DNA of 64,000 bases from Mangrovibacterium marinum. Lineage in GTDB: Bacteria > Bacteroidota > Bacteroidia > Bacteroidales > Prolixibacteraceae. Both the position numbers and the translations under genes were made by a program. Shown piece after piece: positions 25,839-35,421 of this stretch. The stretch lies in NCBI RefSeq assembly GCF_003046625.1, contig NZ_QAAD01000018.1:1-64000 (forward strand), written 5' to 3'. The notes beneath the pieces were generated by a model. It made no database searches and had not been told where the DNA came from. It was given only the letters and a program-made list of their open reading frames with translations. Position 1 is the stretch's first letter. Each line of letters starts with the position of its first letter.

Positions 25839-26588
25839 TTATTTACTGATGACTTCTTTGAAATGCGGTTCGAGCATCAGTCGGGCTTGATCAATTTCTT
25901 CGGGGGTGTTTTCCCGCACATCTTCCAGCTGGTATTTTTCACCCAGCGCTTCCCATTTGTATTGACCCAATTTGTGGTAGGGAAGAATCTCAACCCGCTC
26001 GAGATATTTGTTTCCCGAAAACTGATCGATCAGCCATTGCAGGTACTCCGGCTTGTTGGTGTAGCCCGGAATAAGTACGTAACGCAACCAGTAAGGCTTT
26101 TGACTTTTCTCGCGCAAGGAGATCAGTTCAATGGCCGTTTGCAATCCGTTGCGTCCGGTCAGGCTTTCAAAGCCTGCTTCGGTGGTGTGTTTCATGTCGA
26201 ACATCACGAGGTCGGAAAGCTCACTGATCAGCTTTTGCGCATCAATGCCTGCCACCGTCGCGTTTGTATCGATGTTGGTGTGAATGCTTTCGGCTTTTAA
26301 ACGTTCAAACAGCGGAATCAGCCTTTTACTCTGAAGCAAGGGTTCACCTCCCGAGATGGTAACGCCTCCCCGGCGACCGAAGTAGGGCTTCATGTTCACT
26401 GCGCGGCGGACAATCTCATCAACCGTCATCAGTTGTCCTCCTTTCGTCTGGATGGTATCCGCATTTTGGCAATACAAACACTTCAGGTTGCAGCCCTGCA
26501 AAAACACAACCAGCCGAATGCCCGGTCCGTCGTGGGTGCCAAAGGATTCGATGGAATGAACGTTTAATGTTGGCGAAGCTTCAGTCAT
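25839..26588 (-). CDS. pflA: Pyruvate formate-lyase activating enzyme (radical SAM)
   Basis: 249 residues from the chosen ATG (MTEASPTLNVHS); a longer reading from a TTG exists upstream but would run into the repeat element there. Radical-SAM activase: the GCNLKCLYCQN stretch supplies the CxxxCxxC [4Fe-4S] ligands, and the GTHDGPGIRLVVFLQ opening, TISGGEPLLQ, MFDMKHT and YTNKPEYL stretches are typical of PflA. It abstracts a hydrogen from the PflB glycine to create the radical. Its gene follows pflB on the same strand but is separated by 252 bp, most of which is a MITE-like element. Cytoplasmic. Confidence 0.96.
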   Translation of the reverse strand: MTEASPTLNVHSIESFGTHDGPGIRLVVFLQGCNLKCLYCQNADTIQTKGGQLMTVDEIVRRAVNMKPYFGRRGGVTISGGEPLLQSKRLIPLFERLKAESIHTNIDTNATVAGIDAQKLISELSDLVMFDMKHTTEAGFESLTGRNGLQTAIELISLREKSQKPYWLRYVLIPGYTNKPEYLQWLIDQFSGNKYLERVEILPYHKLGQYKWEALGEKYQLEDVRENTPEEIDQARLMLEPHFKEVISK

Positions 26589-26616
26589 GGAGCGTGTATC
26601 GGGCGTTAGTTGAAAA

Positions 26617-26816
26617 TAGAGGTCGTCCAAAAAGTACGGTTAACTTTATTTGAAATGATCAAATTGTATGCTTCGCCGAAGTTTCTAACCCCTAAATCCC
26701 CTGAAGGGGACTTTAAGTCATCCGGCATCTGCCGGAGAGATTGGAGGGGTATACCTGAAAAATACTTTCATTTTGCAGGGTGCTAAAGCCAGCAAATTAC
26801 TTTTTGGACGTCCTCT
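26617..26816. mobile_element. MITE-like element (copy 1) between pflB and pflA
   Basis: About 200 bp bounded by near-perfect terminal inverted repeats: TAGAGGTCGTCCAAAAAGTA at 26617-26636 and the reverse complement of AAGAGGACGTCCAAAAAGTA ending at 26816. The interior holds two short palindromes, CCCCTGAAGGGG and TCCGGC-n-GCCGGA, within a conserved block (26688-26752) that recurs at 38101-38164. No ORF and no clear target-site duplication. The left end is 28 bp before the pflA start and the right end 24 bp after the pflB stop. Confidence 0.75.
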
Positions 26817-26840
26817 TAGTTTATTTGTTTTTCGTTGCAA

Positions 26841-29069
26841 TTACATGCTATCGTGGAAGGAGCGGGTGAGCACTTCCATCTGCTGTTCGCGCGACAGGCG
26901 GACAAAATTCACCGCATAGCCCGACACACGAATGGTCAGCTGTGGGTATTCTTCCGGGTGAGCCATGGCGTCTTCCAGCAAAGCACGGTCGAGTACATTG
27001 ACGTTCAGGTGCTGGGCATTCTTGGCAAAATAACCATCGAGCAGGCCAACCAGGTTTTCAATGCGTTCGTCCTCGTTAGGTCCCAGCGATTTGGGCACAA
27101 TGGAGAAGGTGTTGGAGATGCCGTCCTGCGAGTCGTGGTAGTTGATCTTGGCTACCGAGTTCAGCGAGGCAATGGCGCCGTGGGTGTCGCGTCCGTGCAT
27201 GGGGTTTGCTCCCGGCGCAAAAGGCACTCCTTTACCACGACCGTCGGGTGTTGCACCGGTCTTTTTACCGTACACCACGTTCGAGGTGATGGTTAGCACC
27301 GACATGGTTGGGTTGGCATTTTTGTAAACCGGTAATTGTTTCAGCTCGTTGCTGAAATGTGCCACCACATCGCGGGCAATATGGTCCACGCGGTCGTCGT
27401 CGTTTCCGTATTTGGGGAAGTCGCCTTCAATCTGGAAGTCGATGGTCAGTCCGTCTTCGTTCCGAACAGGTTTCACCTTGGCATGTTTAATAGCCGAAAG
27501 TGAGTCGGCAACAATCGACAAACCGGCAATACCGTACGCCAGGTTGATGCGCGGGTTGGTGTCAATCAGCGCCATCTGGCCTTTTTCGTAGTAATATTTG
27601 TCGTGCATGTAGTGAATGATATTCATCGATTCGTTGTACACGCGCGCCACTTCTTTCATGGCAATTTTGAAGTTGGCAATCACCTCGTCGTAATTCAGGT
27701 AATCACTTTCAACAGCTGGAATGCCGTTAACGACCTGCGTTCCTGTATTTTCGCAACGTCCTTGGTTAAGGGCTAGCAAAAGGGTTTTGGCCAGGTTGGT
27801 GCGGGCACCGAAGAACTGGATGTGTTTACCCAATTCCTGGAACGACACACAACAGGCAATACCGTAGTCGTCGGAGCAACTGGTGGTCCGCATCAGGTCG
27901 TCGTTTTCGTATTGAATAGATGAGGTGTCGATGGAAACCTTGGCACAGAACTCTTTAAAGTGAAGCGGCAATTGTTGCGACCACAAAATCGTGATGTTCG
28001 GCTCGGGCGACGGTCCTAAGTTGTATAAAGTATTCAGGAAGCGGAAAGCAGTTTTGGTCACTTTGCTACGTCCGTCCATCAGCATCCCACCGATGGATTC
28101 GGTTACCCAGGTTGGGTCGCCCGCAAAAATTTGTTCGTAAGCTTCCATACGCAGGTGACGTACCATGCGCAGCTTCATCACAAACTGGTCGATGTATTCC
28201 TGAGCTTGTTCTTCCGTGATTAGTCCGGCTTGCAGGTCGCGCTCGATGAAAATATCGAGGAAGGACGATACACTTCCCAGCGACATGGCAGCTCCGTCCT
28301 GTTCTTTTACGGCAGCCAGGTAGGCCATGTAGGTCCACTGTACGGCTTCCTGTCCGTTTTCGGCAGGGCGTGAAAGATCCAGACCATAAGCTTTGCCCAT
28401 CTCGATCATCTCGTGCAGGGCTTTGATCTGCTCGGCCACTTCTTCGCGCAAACGAATGGTGGCATCGGTCATGGGACCGGTAATATTTTCGAGGTCTTCT
28501 TTTTTGCCTTCAATCAACCGGTTGATACCGTACAGCGCTAAACGACGGTAGTCGCCAATGATCCGGCCACGGGCGTAGTTGTCGGGCAGGCCGGTGAGGA
28601 AACCCAGCGAACGGAAGGTCCGGATCTCGGTGGTGTAGGCATCGAAAACCCCGTCGTTGTGGGTTTTAGCATACTTCTTAAAGGTTTCGGCAATATGCGG
28701 ATCGGGCGTATATCCGTGTTCTGTTAGCGCTCGGCTCACTACTTTGAAGCCACCATAAGGCTTCATGGCTCGTTTCAACAGTTCGTCGGTCTGCAGGCCT
28801 ACAATCACTTCCTTGTCCTTATCGATATAACCTGCCGGGAAGGAGGCAATGGTCGAAACGATTTTGGTATCAACACTGCGCAGGCCTTTGCGAGCGCGCT
28901 CTTCTTTTAAGGCTTGTTTGCAGATGTCCCAAAGTGCTTGGGTATTGGATGTTGGCCCGGCCAAAAAGTGGTAGTCTCCGGTGTAGGTGCTAATGTTTTG
29001 TGAAACAAAATCGCGTACATCGATTGTTTTGTTCCATCGCCCTTCTTTAAATTGTGGTGTCGTCTTCAT
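26841..29069 (-). CDS. pflB: Formate C-acetyltransferase (pyruvate formate-lyase)
   Basis: 742 residues, full length for the family. Active-site adjacent cysteines C406-C407 in YGIACCVSF and the glycyl-radical motif RVSGYAV with G717 near the C-terminus are present. The substrate-side stretches TSCSDDYG and [17 protein letters not shown] also match. Converts pyruvate and CoA to acetyl-CoA and formate under anoxic conditions; oxygen sensitive once activated. Cytoplasmic. The neighbours pflA and focA on the same strand supply activation and formate transport. The ATG at 29069 gives the usual N-terminus ([19 protein letters not shown]). It indicates a fermentative or facultative lifestyle. Confidence 0.98.
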   Translation of the reverse strand: MKTTPQFKEGRWNKTIDVRDFVSQNISTYTGDYHFLAGPTSNTQALWDICKQALKEERARKGLRSVDTKIVSTIASFPAGYIDKDKEVIVGLQTDELLKRAMKPYGGFKVVSRALTEHGYTPDPHIAETFKKYAKTHNDGVFDAYTTEIRTFRSLGFLTGLPDNYARGRIIGDYRRLALYGINRLIEGKKEDLENITGPMTDATIRLREEVAEQIKALHEMIEMGKAYGLDLSRPAENGQEAVQWTYMAYLAAVKEQDGAAMSLGSVSSFLDIFIERDLQAGLITEEQAQEYIDQFVMKLRMVRHLRMEAYEQIFAGDPTWVTESIGGMLMDGRSKVTKTAFRFLNTLYNLGPSPEPNITILWSQQLPLHFKEFCAKVSIDTSSIQYENDDLMRTTSCSDDYGIACCVSFQELGKHIQFFGARTNLAKTLLLALNQGRCENTGTQVVNGIPAVESDYLNYDEVIANFKIAMKEVARVYNESMNIIHYMHDKYYYEKGQMALIDTNPRINLAYGIAGLSIVADSLSAIKHAKVKPVRNEDGLTIDFQIEGDFPKYGNDDDRVDHIARDVVAHFSNELKQLPVYKNANPTMSVLTITSNVVYGKKTGATPDGRGKGVPFAPGANPMHGRDTHGAIASLNSVAKINYHDSQDGISNTFSIVPKSLGPNEDERIENLVGLLDGYFAKNAQHLNVNVLDRALLEDAMAHPEEYPQLTIRVSGYAVNFVRLSREQQMEVLTRSFHDSM

Positions 29070-29120
29070 GATGTTGATTTTTATGCTTGCTGGCAGTCGA
29101 GGGGTGTGGATGACCGCGCC

Positions 29121-29486
29121 TTAGTTATCTGATAGTTGAAAATCCATAGAACGGGTGGTGACCCACCTGAAAGCTGTTCTCCCTTGTTGGGTGGATGAAA
29201 GGAGGTTTTTGAGCTCAATCAGTTCGCCTTTGCTGAAACTCAGCAGCAGGTTTCGGTGGTTGATAGGGATCATAATCTTAGGTTTACCCGATTGTCGCTC
29301 ATTTTGTTGCAGCCAGTAATCACCATCGAGCTTTTTCATGTATTCCTTGAAATTCCGGTACTCCGTTTTGTTAAAGCTGAAGCTCAGATTCTTGAAATCG
29401 ACATGAATTTTGTTGCAGCTTTGGCAGCGGTAAACCTTTCCGTTGATCGTTTGATTGATAATCTCTTGCTCTTCCCCACGAATCAT
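29121..29486 (-). CDS. Small CxxC protein (DUF6686-like), unknown function
   Basis: 121 residues, no signal peptide or membrane helix. N-terminal RCQSCNKIHVDFKNLSFSF has a CxxC pair and resembles a small Bacteroidota family (I believe DUF6686) of unknown role; the C-terminal half contains LLLSFSKGELIELKNLL. It lies 51 bp upstream of pflB on the same strand and could share its promoter. The name is from motif memory only; no function is inferred beyond a possible metal-binding CxxC. Confidence 0.7.
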   Translation of the reverse strand: MIRGEEQEIINQTINGKVYRCQSCNKIHVDFKNLSFSFNKTEYRNFKEYMKKLDGDYWLQQNERQSGKPKIMIPINHRNLLLSFSKGELIELKNLLSSTQQGRTAFRWVTTRSMDFQLSDN

Positions 29487-29574
29487 TTGAATCTTTTTTA
29501 TTTAAAACGATTCAAAATAACAAATGTTTTTCGACCTGTGCAATCGCTAAATGTTGGGATTTTTAGCTATGGAA

Positions 29575-29895
29575 GATGTGTGGATTGTCAGACTACTGGA
29601 TTTTTAGATTGCTGGATTGTTGGATGGACAAATTGACGATTGGAAGAAGGCGCAGCCAGTGATAATTTACAATTTAACGATTTACCATTGACGATTGGAA
29701 GAAGTCTCAGTTGACGGATTACCGGATACTCGGATTGCTGGATAGTCGGACTACCGGATGCTTAGATTACTGGAGTGATCGACAAATTTAAGGATTGAAG
29801 GACTGATGGACTAGCAACCAGCAAAAAATCGCCCGTCCTTGTTTTACCCTCTGACTCCCTAAAGGGAGAACCAACAAGGACTAACGACTCACGAC
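29575..29895 (-). repeat. Composite intergenic repeat, copy E (minimal heptad array)
   Basis: Minus orientation. Contains octads (GGATTGTTGGAT-like, about 29590-29630), the AATTTAACGATTTACC/GATTGGAAGAAG module (about 29654-29706), more octads and the ACCGGATGCTTAGATTACTGG segment (about 29745-29790), a heptad array reduced to one or two units (29813-29825), the hairpin core (29835-29881), and CTCACGA heptads up to the hutF stop. The near absence of heptads here against 16 elsewhere shows how variable the array is. Confidence 0.85.
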
Positions 29896-31245
29896 TCACG
29901 ACTCACGACTCACGTCCCACGTCTCACGGCTGCTCACCGGCTGCTCAGCCTGTTCAACAACCCATTGGCCATCCACAATCGTTCCCCGCACATCCGACGA
30001 ATCGGAGTTGTAGATGATGGCAGGTAGCAAATGCTCCGACCCTGCTTGTTGCAACACGGGGTTGTCGGCCCGGTAAACAACGGCGTCGAAAGAGGCACCA
30101 ATACTGAAATACTTTTCGTTGTTCGTTCCCATTGCTTTCCGCCCGTTCACCAGGGATTGGTGCAACAAGGTCCTTCCTCCGTCGGAGAAGGTGTTGCGTT
30201 TGTGGCTCACCAGCCGTTGCGCATAATCCATCCAACGAAAATCTTCGAGCGGGTTGAGGCTGATATGGCTGTCGGTTCCGATTGACCAGTTGCCGCCTGC
30301 AGCGTGAAAATCGCGCAACCGGAAAATACCGTCGCCCAGGTTTCCCTCGGTTCCCGGGCAAAGCACGACGTTGGCTTTTGATTTGGCCACCCCGTGCAAC
30401 TCCTCATCCGACAAGTGTGTACAGTGAACCAAATGAAACCGTTCATCCAAACCAACTTTATCCAATAGCCAGTCGACCGGTGTTGTGCCCAAATGATTTT
30501 TACAGTCATCCAATTCTTTCAGCTGTTCTGCCGCGTGAATGTGAAAAGGTAAATCTTTGGGTCCCTGCGCAACCGTCGCGATAATATCGCAGGCATCGAC
30601 AGCCCGCATGGAGTGCACGCCAAAACCCAGCTGCGCATTTTCATAATAGTCAACCGCTTTTCGGCTGCTCTCCAAAAGCTTGAAATAATCTTCGTAAGTC
30701 TTCGAAATGAAACGTCGCTGTTGCGGATAGAAGCTGGTTCCGAAATTCCCTTTCTGGTAAAAAACGGGTACGAGCGTGATTTTTATTCCGGCTTCGGCGG
30801 CTGCCTCGATCAAGGCTGTTCCTGTTTCGGCCAGGTTGGCGTAAGGTTTTCCGTCCTGGTCGTGATGCAGGTAGTGAAATTCGGCAACCTGGGTGTAGCC
30901 GTTTTTCAGCATCCGGCGGTATAAATTCAGTGCGACTTTTTTCAGCTCATCCGGCGAAAAGGACAAAGCGCAACGATACATCGCCTCGCGCCAGCTCCAG
31001 AAATCGTCATCAGTTCCGGGCTGATGTGTTTCAGCTATTCCGGCCATTCCGTATTGGAAAGCGTGCGAATGCGCATTTTGAAAACCGGGCAATACATAGC
31101 CGTCAATCTTCTCAAAATCGGTAAAAGGTTCACTCGGTTTAGTCTTGTTGATGGAGGTGATCTGTCCTGTTGAATTGACACCGACATAAGCCGGACTGAT
31201 CCAACCCTCTTCGGTAAAGAGTGCGGTAAATTGAAAGAGTTTCAT
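29896..31245 (-). CDS. hutF: Formimidoylglutamate deiminase
   Basis: 449 residues. Amidohydrolase with metal ligands in QNAHSHAFQYGMAG (HxH), the HIHAAEQ histidine, HCTHLSDEEL and the TDSHISLNPLEDFRWMDY segment, all typical of HutF. It converts N-formimidoyl-L-glutamate to N-formyl-L-glutamate and ammonia. The next gene upstream in the operon encodes the deformylase that completes the route. Last gene of the hut operon, 36 bp after the deformylase stop. The C-terminal tail (about 15 residues after EQAEQP) extends into the adjoining repeat heptads, suggesting the original stop may have been displaced by the repeat. Cytoplasmic. Confidence 0.94.
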   Translation of the reverse strand: MKLFQFTALFTEEGWISPAYVGVNSTGQITSINKTKPSEPFTDFEKIDGYVLPGFQNAHSHAFQYGMAGIAETHQPGTDDDFWSWREAMYRCALSFSPDELKKVALNLYRRMLKNGYTQVAEFHYLHHDQDGKPYANLAETGTALIEAAAEAGIKITLVPVFYQKGNFGTSFYPQQRRFISKTYEDYFKLLESSRKAVDYYENAQLGFGVHSMRAVDACDIIATVAQGPKDLPFHIHAAEQLKELDDCKNHLGTTPVDWLLDKVGLDERFHLVHCTHLSDEELHGVAKSKANVVLCPGTEGNLGDGIFRLRDFHAAGGNWSIGTDSHISLNPLEDFRWMDYAQRLVSHKRNTFSDGGRTLLHQSLVNGRKAMGTNNEKYFSIGASFDAVVYRADNPVLQQAGSEHLLPAIIYNSDSSDVRGTIVDGQWVVEQAEQPVSSRETWDVSRES

Positions 31246-31281
31246 ATTGAATGTTGGCGGATAGATGTTAGACTTTAGGAA

Positions 31282-32094
31282 TCAGATTAGAAGATTGTTG
31301 TCGAGTTCTTGCAGTGTTTCGCGAAGCAGTTGCTGCAGTTTGGCGGCTCGTGCCGGATGATATTTTGTTTCGCTGTCATCCATGTAAATATCTTTCGACA
31401 TTTCAAGCTGAATGGCGTATTGTTTTTGCTGAACCAGTCCGAAACAGCGAGTGATGTTTCCACCTTTGAATGGTGTATTTAAGCTCAGTTGATAGTTGCC
31501 TGAAGCGAGTTTTCGGCTGACCAGTTGCTCCAGCTCAACCGGAACAGTTGCGCCGTCAGCCGTCCCTAATATCAAATCCGGAAACTTCTCCGTGCGAACT
31601 CCTGGTACATAACGCCGAATGGAATGACAGTCCCACAGCAGGGCAACGCCAAACTTTTGGTGCACCTCGTCCAATAATGATTGAACAGCGGCGTAATACG
31701 GGCTGAAGTATTTCTCTTTTCTTCGTTTAATTTCTTCTGAGGAAACGCTTATGCGTTCGTCAGTGTAAATTGGGGTACCGTTAAAATCGGTTGCCGGACA
31801 AACGGACGTGATTACCCGACCATCGCTGTAAAGTGGCACGCCGTCCAGATTCCGGTTCAGGTCAATCAGCAGTCGGCTGTAGTTGGCTTTAATGGTGAGT
31901 ATGCCCAATTCCTTTCCGAAAGCGTAAAGGTCGTCCACAAACCAATCGGTATCATCGGCTGGTAACATTTCGGTTTTGAACTCCTCGCGCAGTTCCTCCG
32001 GGATTTCAGTTCCGCTGTGGGGGATGCTCAACACGATTGGCGAGTGGATTTCCGCCGGTCGTGTGATGTTAAAAAGGTTATCGTTGTTGTTCAT
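31282..32094 (-). CDS. hutG: N-formylglutamate amidohydrolase (deformylase)
   Basis: 270 residues of the FGase family: IPHSGTEIPEEL near the N-terminus, DTDWFVDDLY, LIDLNRN, WDCHSIRRYVPG and a final NxPFKGGxITRxFG-like stretch. It hydrolyses N-formyl-L-glutamate to glutamate and formate, the last step after HutF. The gene symbol hutG is used for this step in pseudomonads, though the name is also applied to an unrelated formimidoylglutamase; here the family is the deformylase. Operon position between hutU and hutF, 76 bp downstream of hutU. Confidence 0.93.
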   Translation of the reverse strand: MNNNDNLFNITRPAEIHSPIVLSIPHSGTEIPEELREEFKTEMLPADDTDWFVDDLYAFGKELGILTIKANYSRLLIDLNRNLDGVPLYSDGRVITSVCPATDFNGTPIYTDERISVSSEEIKRRKEKYFSPYYAAVQSLLDEVHQKFGVALLWDCHSIRRYVPGVRTEKFPDLILGTADGATVPVELEQLVSRKLASGNYQLSLNTPFKGGNITRCFGLVQQKQYAIQLEMSKDIYMDDSETKYHPARAAKLQQLLRETLQELDNNLLI

Positions 32095-32170
32095 TAAATC
32101 AGGTATTAAGCTTCAAGCTGCAGGCCTCAAGACAGGATTTTGCTTGAAGCTTGTCGCTTTTTACTTGTGA

Positions 32171-34168
32171 CTATAGACTATTTAAAATCTCGGCATCCAC
32201 CAGATTTGGAATCGTTACTTTCAGTCCCGGTGTTTGCTTCATTTCTTCGGCAATGGCAAACATGGCTTCTTTGTTACGTGCCCACGAGCGGCGGGCAATG
32301 CCGTTGTTGACGTCGTACAGGAGCATCATCCGCAGCTTTTCATCAGCCTCCTCGGTGCCGTCGAGCACCATGCCAAACCCACCGTTGGTGACTTCGCCCC
32401 AGCCAACACCACCGCCATTGTGTAGCGATACCCAGGTGGCGCCGCGACTGGCATCACCAATGACGTTTTGCACAGCCATGTCGGCCGTAAAGCTGCTGCC
32501 ATCGTAAATATTGCTGGTTTCGCGAAAAGGCGAATCCGTTCCGCTCACGTCGTGGTGGTCGCGGCCAAGCACAATCGGCGCTGAAATTTCTTTATTTCGA
32601 ATGGCTGCGTTGAAGCGGAAAGCGATCTCAATGCGGGCCTCGCAGTTGGCGTAAAGAATTCGGGCTTGCGAGCCAACCACCATGTTATTGTTGCCGGCCT
32701 CTTCCATCCAGTGGATGTTGTCGGCAAGTTGCATTTTAGTTTCCGCCGGCGCTTTTTCGTGCATTTCGCGTAATACGTCGAGCGAAATTTGATCCGAATA
32801 TTCCAGGTCTTTTGGATCTCCGGAACTGCAAACCCAGCGGAAAGGACCAAAACCATAATCGAAATACATCGGTCCCATGATGTCCTGGACGTACGATGGG
32901 TAGCGGAATTTACTACCGTCTTCGGTCATCACATCGGCGTTGGCCTTGCTGCACTCGAGCAGGAACGCGTTGCCGTAGTCGAAGAAGTAAGTTCCTTTGG
33001 CAGCGTGGCGATTCACGGCTGCTGCATGCCGGCGTAACGAGGCCTGCACTTCGACTTTGAATTGTTCCGGGTTTTCGGAAATCATTTTTTGCGCTTCCTC
33101 AAAACTCAAGCTGACCGGGTAGTAGCCGCCTGAATATGGGTTGTGCAGCGATGTCTGGTCAGAGCCAATTTCCACATGCAAACCAACTTTGTCGAAATGT
33201 TCCCACACATCCACAATGTTGCCCCAATAGGCGATCGATACAGTTTCTTTTTTCTCTTTGGCCAGGGAAACCCGTGTTACCAAATCGTCGAGATTGTCGA
33301 TAATCTCGTCAACCCAACCTTGAGAATGGCGCTTCTTGATCGCTTGGATGTTGACTTCCGCACATACCGAAATACAGCCGACAATATTCCCGGCTTTCGG
33401 TTGGGCGCCGCTCATGCCACCCAGCCCAGCGGTCAGAAATATTTTACCTTTCGGACTTTCATTCAACGCTAGTTTCTTTCGGAAGGCATTCATCACGGTG
33501 ATGGTTGTTCCGTGGATGATTCCCTGCGGGCCAATGTACATCCACGAACCAGCCGTCATTTGTCCGTATTGCGTAACTCCCAGCGCATTGTATTTCTCCC
33601 AGTCGTCGGGTTTCGAGTAGTTCGGAATCATCATGCCGTTGCTGATGATGACACGAGGCGACGATTTGAAGGACGGAAACAGCCCCATGGGATGGCCGCT
33701 GTACATGTGTAGTGTTTGCTCGTCGGTCATTTCGGACAGGTATTTCATGGTGAGCAGGTATTGCGCCCAGTTTTGAAATACGGCACCGTTGCCGCCATAA
33801 GTGATCAGCTCGTGGGGATGTTGTGCGACAGCCGGATCTAAGTTATTCTGGATCATCAGCATCATGGCCGCAGCGTGTTGTGACTGAGCCGGGTATTCAC
33901 CAATCGGTCGGGCGTACATTTCGTAATCGGGGCGAAAACGATACATGTAAATACGCCCGTAATCCTTCAGTTCCTGCATGAATTCGGGAGCCAGCTCGGC
34001 ATGCCATGCTGCCGGGAAGTAACGAAGCGCGTTCATGACGGCCAGTTTTTTTTCTTCAGCAGAAAGAATGTCCTTGCGTTTTGGTGCGTGGCTGATTGTT
34101 GGGTCATAGGCCCTGGGAGCCGGCAATTGGGCGGGGATTCCCTGTACTATTTGTTCCTTGAAAGTCAT
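32171..34168 (-). CDS. hutU: Urocanate hydratase
   Basis: 665 residues, the long form typical of Bacteroidota. NAD-binding GGMSGAQPKAGNIVGC region, TYGGNGAVFQNW, YSGHPMGLFPS, and the C-terminal catalytic block (VCSSGDPKDLEYSD, GRDHHDVSGTDSPFRETSN, LHNGGGVGWGEVTNGGFG). It hydrates urocanate to 4-imidazolone-5-propanoate using tightly bound NAD+. Third gene of the operon, four bases after the hutI stop is reached on the complementary reading (hutI lies downstream-coupled at 34173), so translation is closely linked. Cytoplasmic. Confidence 0.97.
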   Translation of the reverse strand: MTFKEQIVQGIPAQLPAPRAYDPTISHAPKRKDILSAEEKKLAVMNALRYFPAAWHAELAPEFMQELKDYGRIYMYRFRPDYEMYARPIGEYPAQSQHAAAMMLMIQNNLDPAVAQHPHELITYGGNGAVFQNWAQYLLTMKYLSEMTDEQTLHMYSGHPMGLFPSFKSSPRVIISNGMMIPNYSKPDDWEKYNALGVTQYGQMTAGSWMYIGPQGIIHGTTITVMNAFRKKLALNESPKGKIFLTAGLGGMSGAQPKAGNIVGCISVCAEVNIQAIKKRHSQGWVDEIIDNLDDLVTRVSLAKEKKETVSIAYWGNIVDVWEHFDKVGLHVEIGSDQTSLHNPYSGGYYPVSLSFEEAQKMISENPEQFKVEVQASLRRHAAAVNRHAAKGTYFFDYGNAFLLECSKANADVMTEDGSKFRYPSYVQDIMGPMYFDYGFGPFRWVCSSGDPKDLEYSDQISLDVLREMHEKAPAETKMQLADNIHWMEEAGNNNMVVGSQARILYANCEARIEIAFRFNAAIRNKEISAPIVLGRDHHDVSGTDSPFRETSNIYDGSSFTADMAVQNVIGDASRGATWVSLHNGGGVGWGEVTNGGFGMVLDGTEEADEKLRMMLLYDVNNGIARRSWARNKEAMFAIAEEMKQTPGLKVTIPNLVDAEILNSL

Positions 34169-34172
34169 GGTG

Positions 34173-35408
34173 CTAGTTGATTTTTTGTCCGTTTTTATAA
34201 ACTTGTTCAGGCTTCAATTTGCCCTGGTTGTATAAAATCTCCCGGTAATCGGAAGTCGGGAAGAGCATGAAATCCGCTTTTTGTCCTCTTGCGAGTTTCC
34301 CGCGATCGGTTAGCTTGAGGGCAGCAGCTGCGCGATCGGTGATGGCCGCGAAAATCTCGGCAGCGCTCAGTTTTTCGGCAGTGCCCAAAATGGCAGCCTG
34401 GCAGAGCAGATCGCCCATGGGGGCCGAGCCGGGGTTCCAGTCGCTGGCAATGACCAACGGCAAACCGGCATCGAGTAGTTTTCGGGCAGGTGCGTAGTTG
34501 CAGCCCAATCCAAGCGATGCACCCGGCAATACCACCGGCGCTACGCCGGATTCTGCGAGCAATTGAATTTCTTTGTCGGTGCTGGCTTCCAGATGGTCGG
34601 CGCTTACCGCGCCGTGTTCAGCTGCGACCGCACTTCCGGTTGCTGTAAACTGGTCAGCGTGAATGGTGATGTCGAAGCCCAGTTCTTTGGCTGCCTTGAA
34701 GTAGTTGGAAACATCTTCAGCCTGAAAAGCTTCCTGTTCAACAAAAGCATCTACTCGCGAGCAAAGATTTTCATCTTTCAAAATGGGGAATAATTTTTCA
34801 ATTACTTCCGCTAAGTATTCTTGTTTGGTTCCGTCAAAGTCGAAAGGATGTGTGTGTGCTGCGAGACAGGTGGCGATCAGGTCTGCCGGAGTTTTCGAGT
34901 TTGCCTGTTGAATGGCACGCAACATCTTCAATTCCTCGTTCACAGAGAGTCCGTAACCGCTTTTTACTTCGCAGGTGGTGACACCTTCGCTCAAGTGACG
35001 GGCAATTCGTTTTAAAATACCGGCAGTCAGTTCTTCCTGAGTGGCTTTGCGCGTTTGGCGAACCGTATCCAAGATGCCGCCACCTTCGGCAGCTATTTCT
35101 AAATAGCTTTTCCCGGCTGTGCGCATCGCATAATCTCGGGCACGCGAACCCCCAAAGCAGATGTGGGTGTGGCTATCGACGAACCCAGGTAAGCAAACAA
35201 AGTCATCTTTCAATTCGATGATTCCGATCGGTTGCTCGTTCGATTTTGCTTTGAGCAATTCAAAGTCTCCAGTTTCCAGAATTCCGTTTTCATCAAACAG
35301 AATTCCTGCGTTTGGAACCGGTTGCAATAATTCATCGGCGATGGGGCCTTTGTCGGGCAAACCGTCCATGGTCAGCAATTCGCGTATTGGTCCGATTAAA
35401 TAGTTCAT
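34173..35408 (-). CDS. hutI: Imidazolonepropionase
   Basis: 411 residues from the chosen ATG (MNYLIGPIRELLTM), 13 bp after the hutH stop; an alternative ATG at 35432 would overlap hutH and add eight residues. Amidohydrolase with PGFVDSHTHICFGGSRARDY supplying the HxH metal ligands and substrate Arg, then KSGYGL, AAHTHPFDFDG, HADQFTATGSA, and SDWNPGSAPMGDL with the catalytic Asp. It hydrolyses 4-imidazolone-5-propanoate to N-formimidoyl-L-glutamate. Four bases separate its stop from the hutU start region, so the hut genes form a tight operon. Confidence 0.96.
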   Translation of the reverse strand: MNYLIGPIRELLTMDGLPDKGPIADELLQPVPNAGILFDENGILETGDFELLKAKSNEQPIGIIELKDDFVCLPGFVDSHTHICFGGSRARDYAMRTAGKSYLEIAAEGGGILDTVRQTRKATQEELTAGILKRIARHLSEGVTTCEVKSGYGLSVNEELKMLRAIQQANSKTPADLIATCLAAHTHPFDFDGTKQEYLAEVIEKLFPILKDENLCSRVDAFVEQEAFQAEDVSNYFKAAKELGFDITIHADQFTATGSAVAAEHGAVSADHLEASTDKEIQLLAESGVAPVVLPGASLGLGCNYAPARKLLDAGLPLVIASDWNPGSAPMGDLLCQAAILGTAEKLSAAEIFAAITDRAAAALKLTDRGKLARGQKADFMLFPTSDYREILYNQGKLKPEQVYKNGQKIN

Positions 35409-35421
35409 TTCAGCTTTCGAT

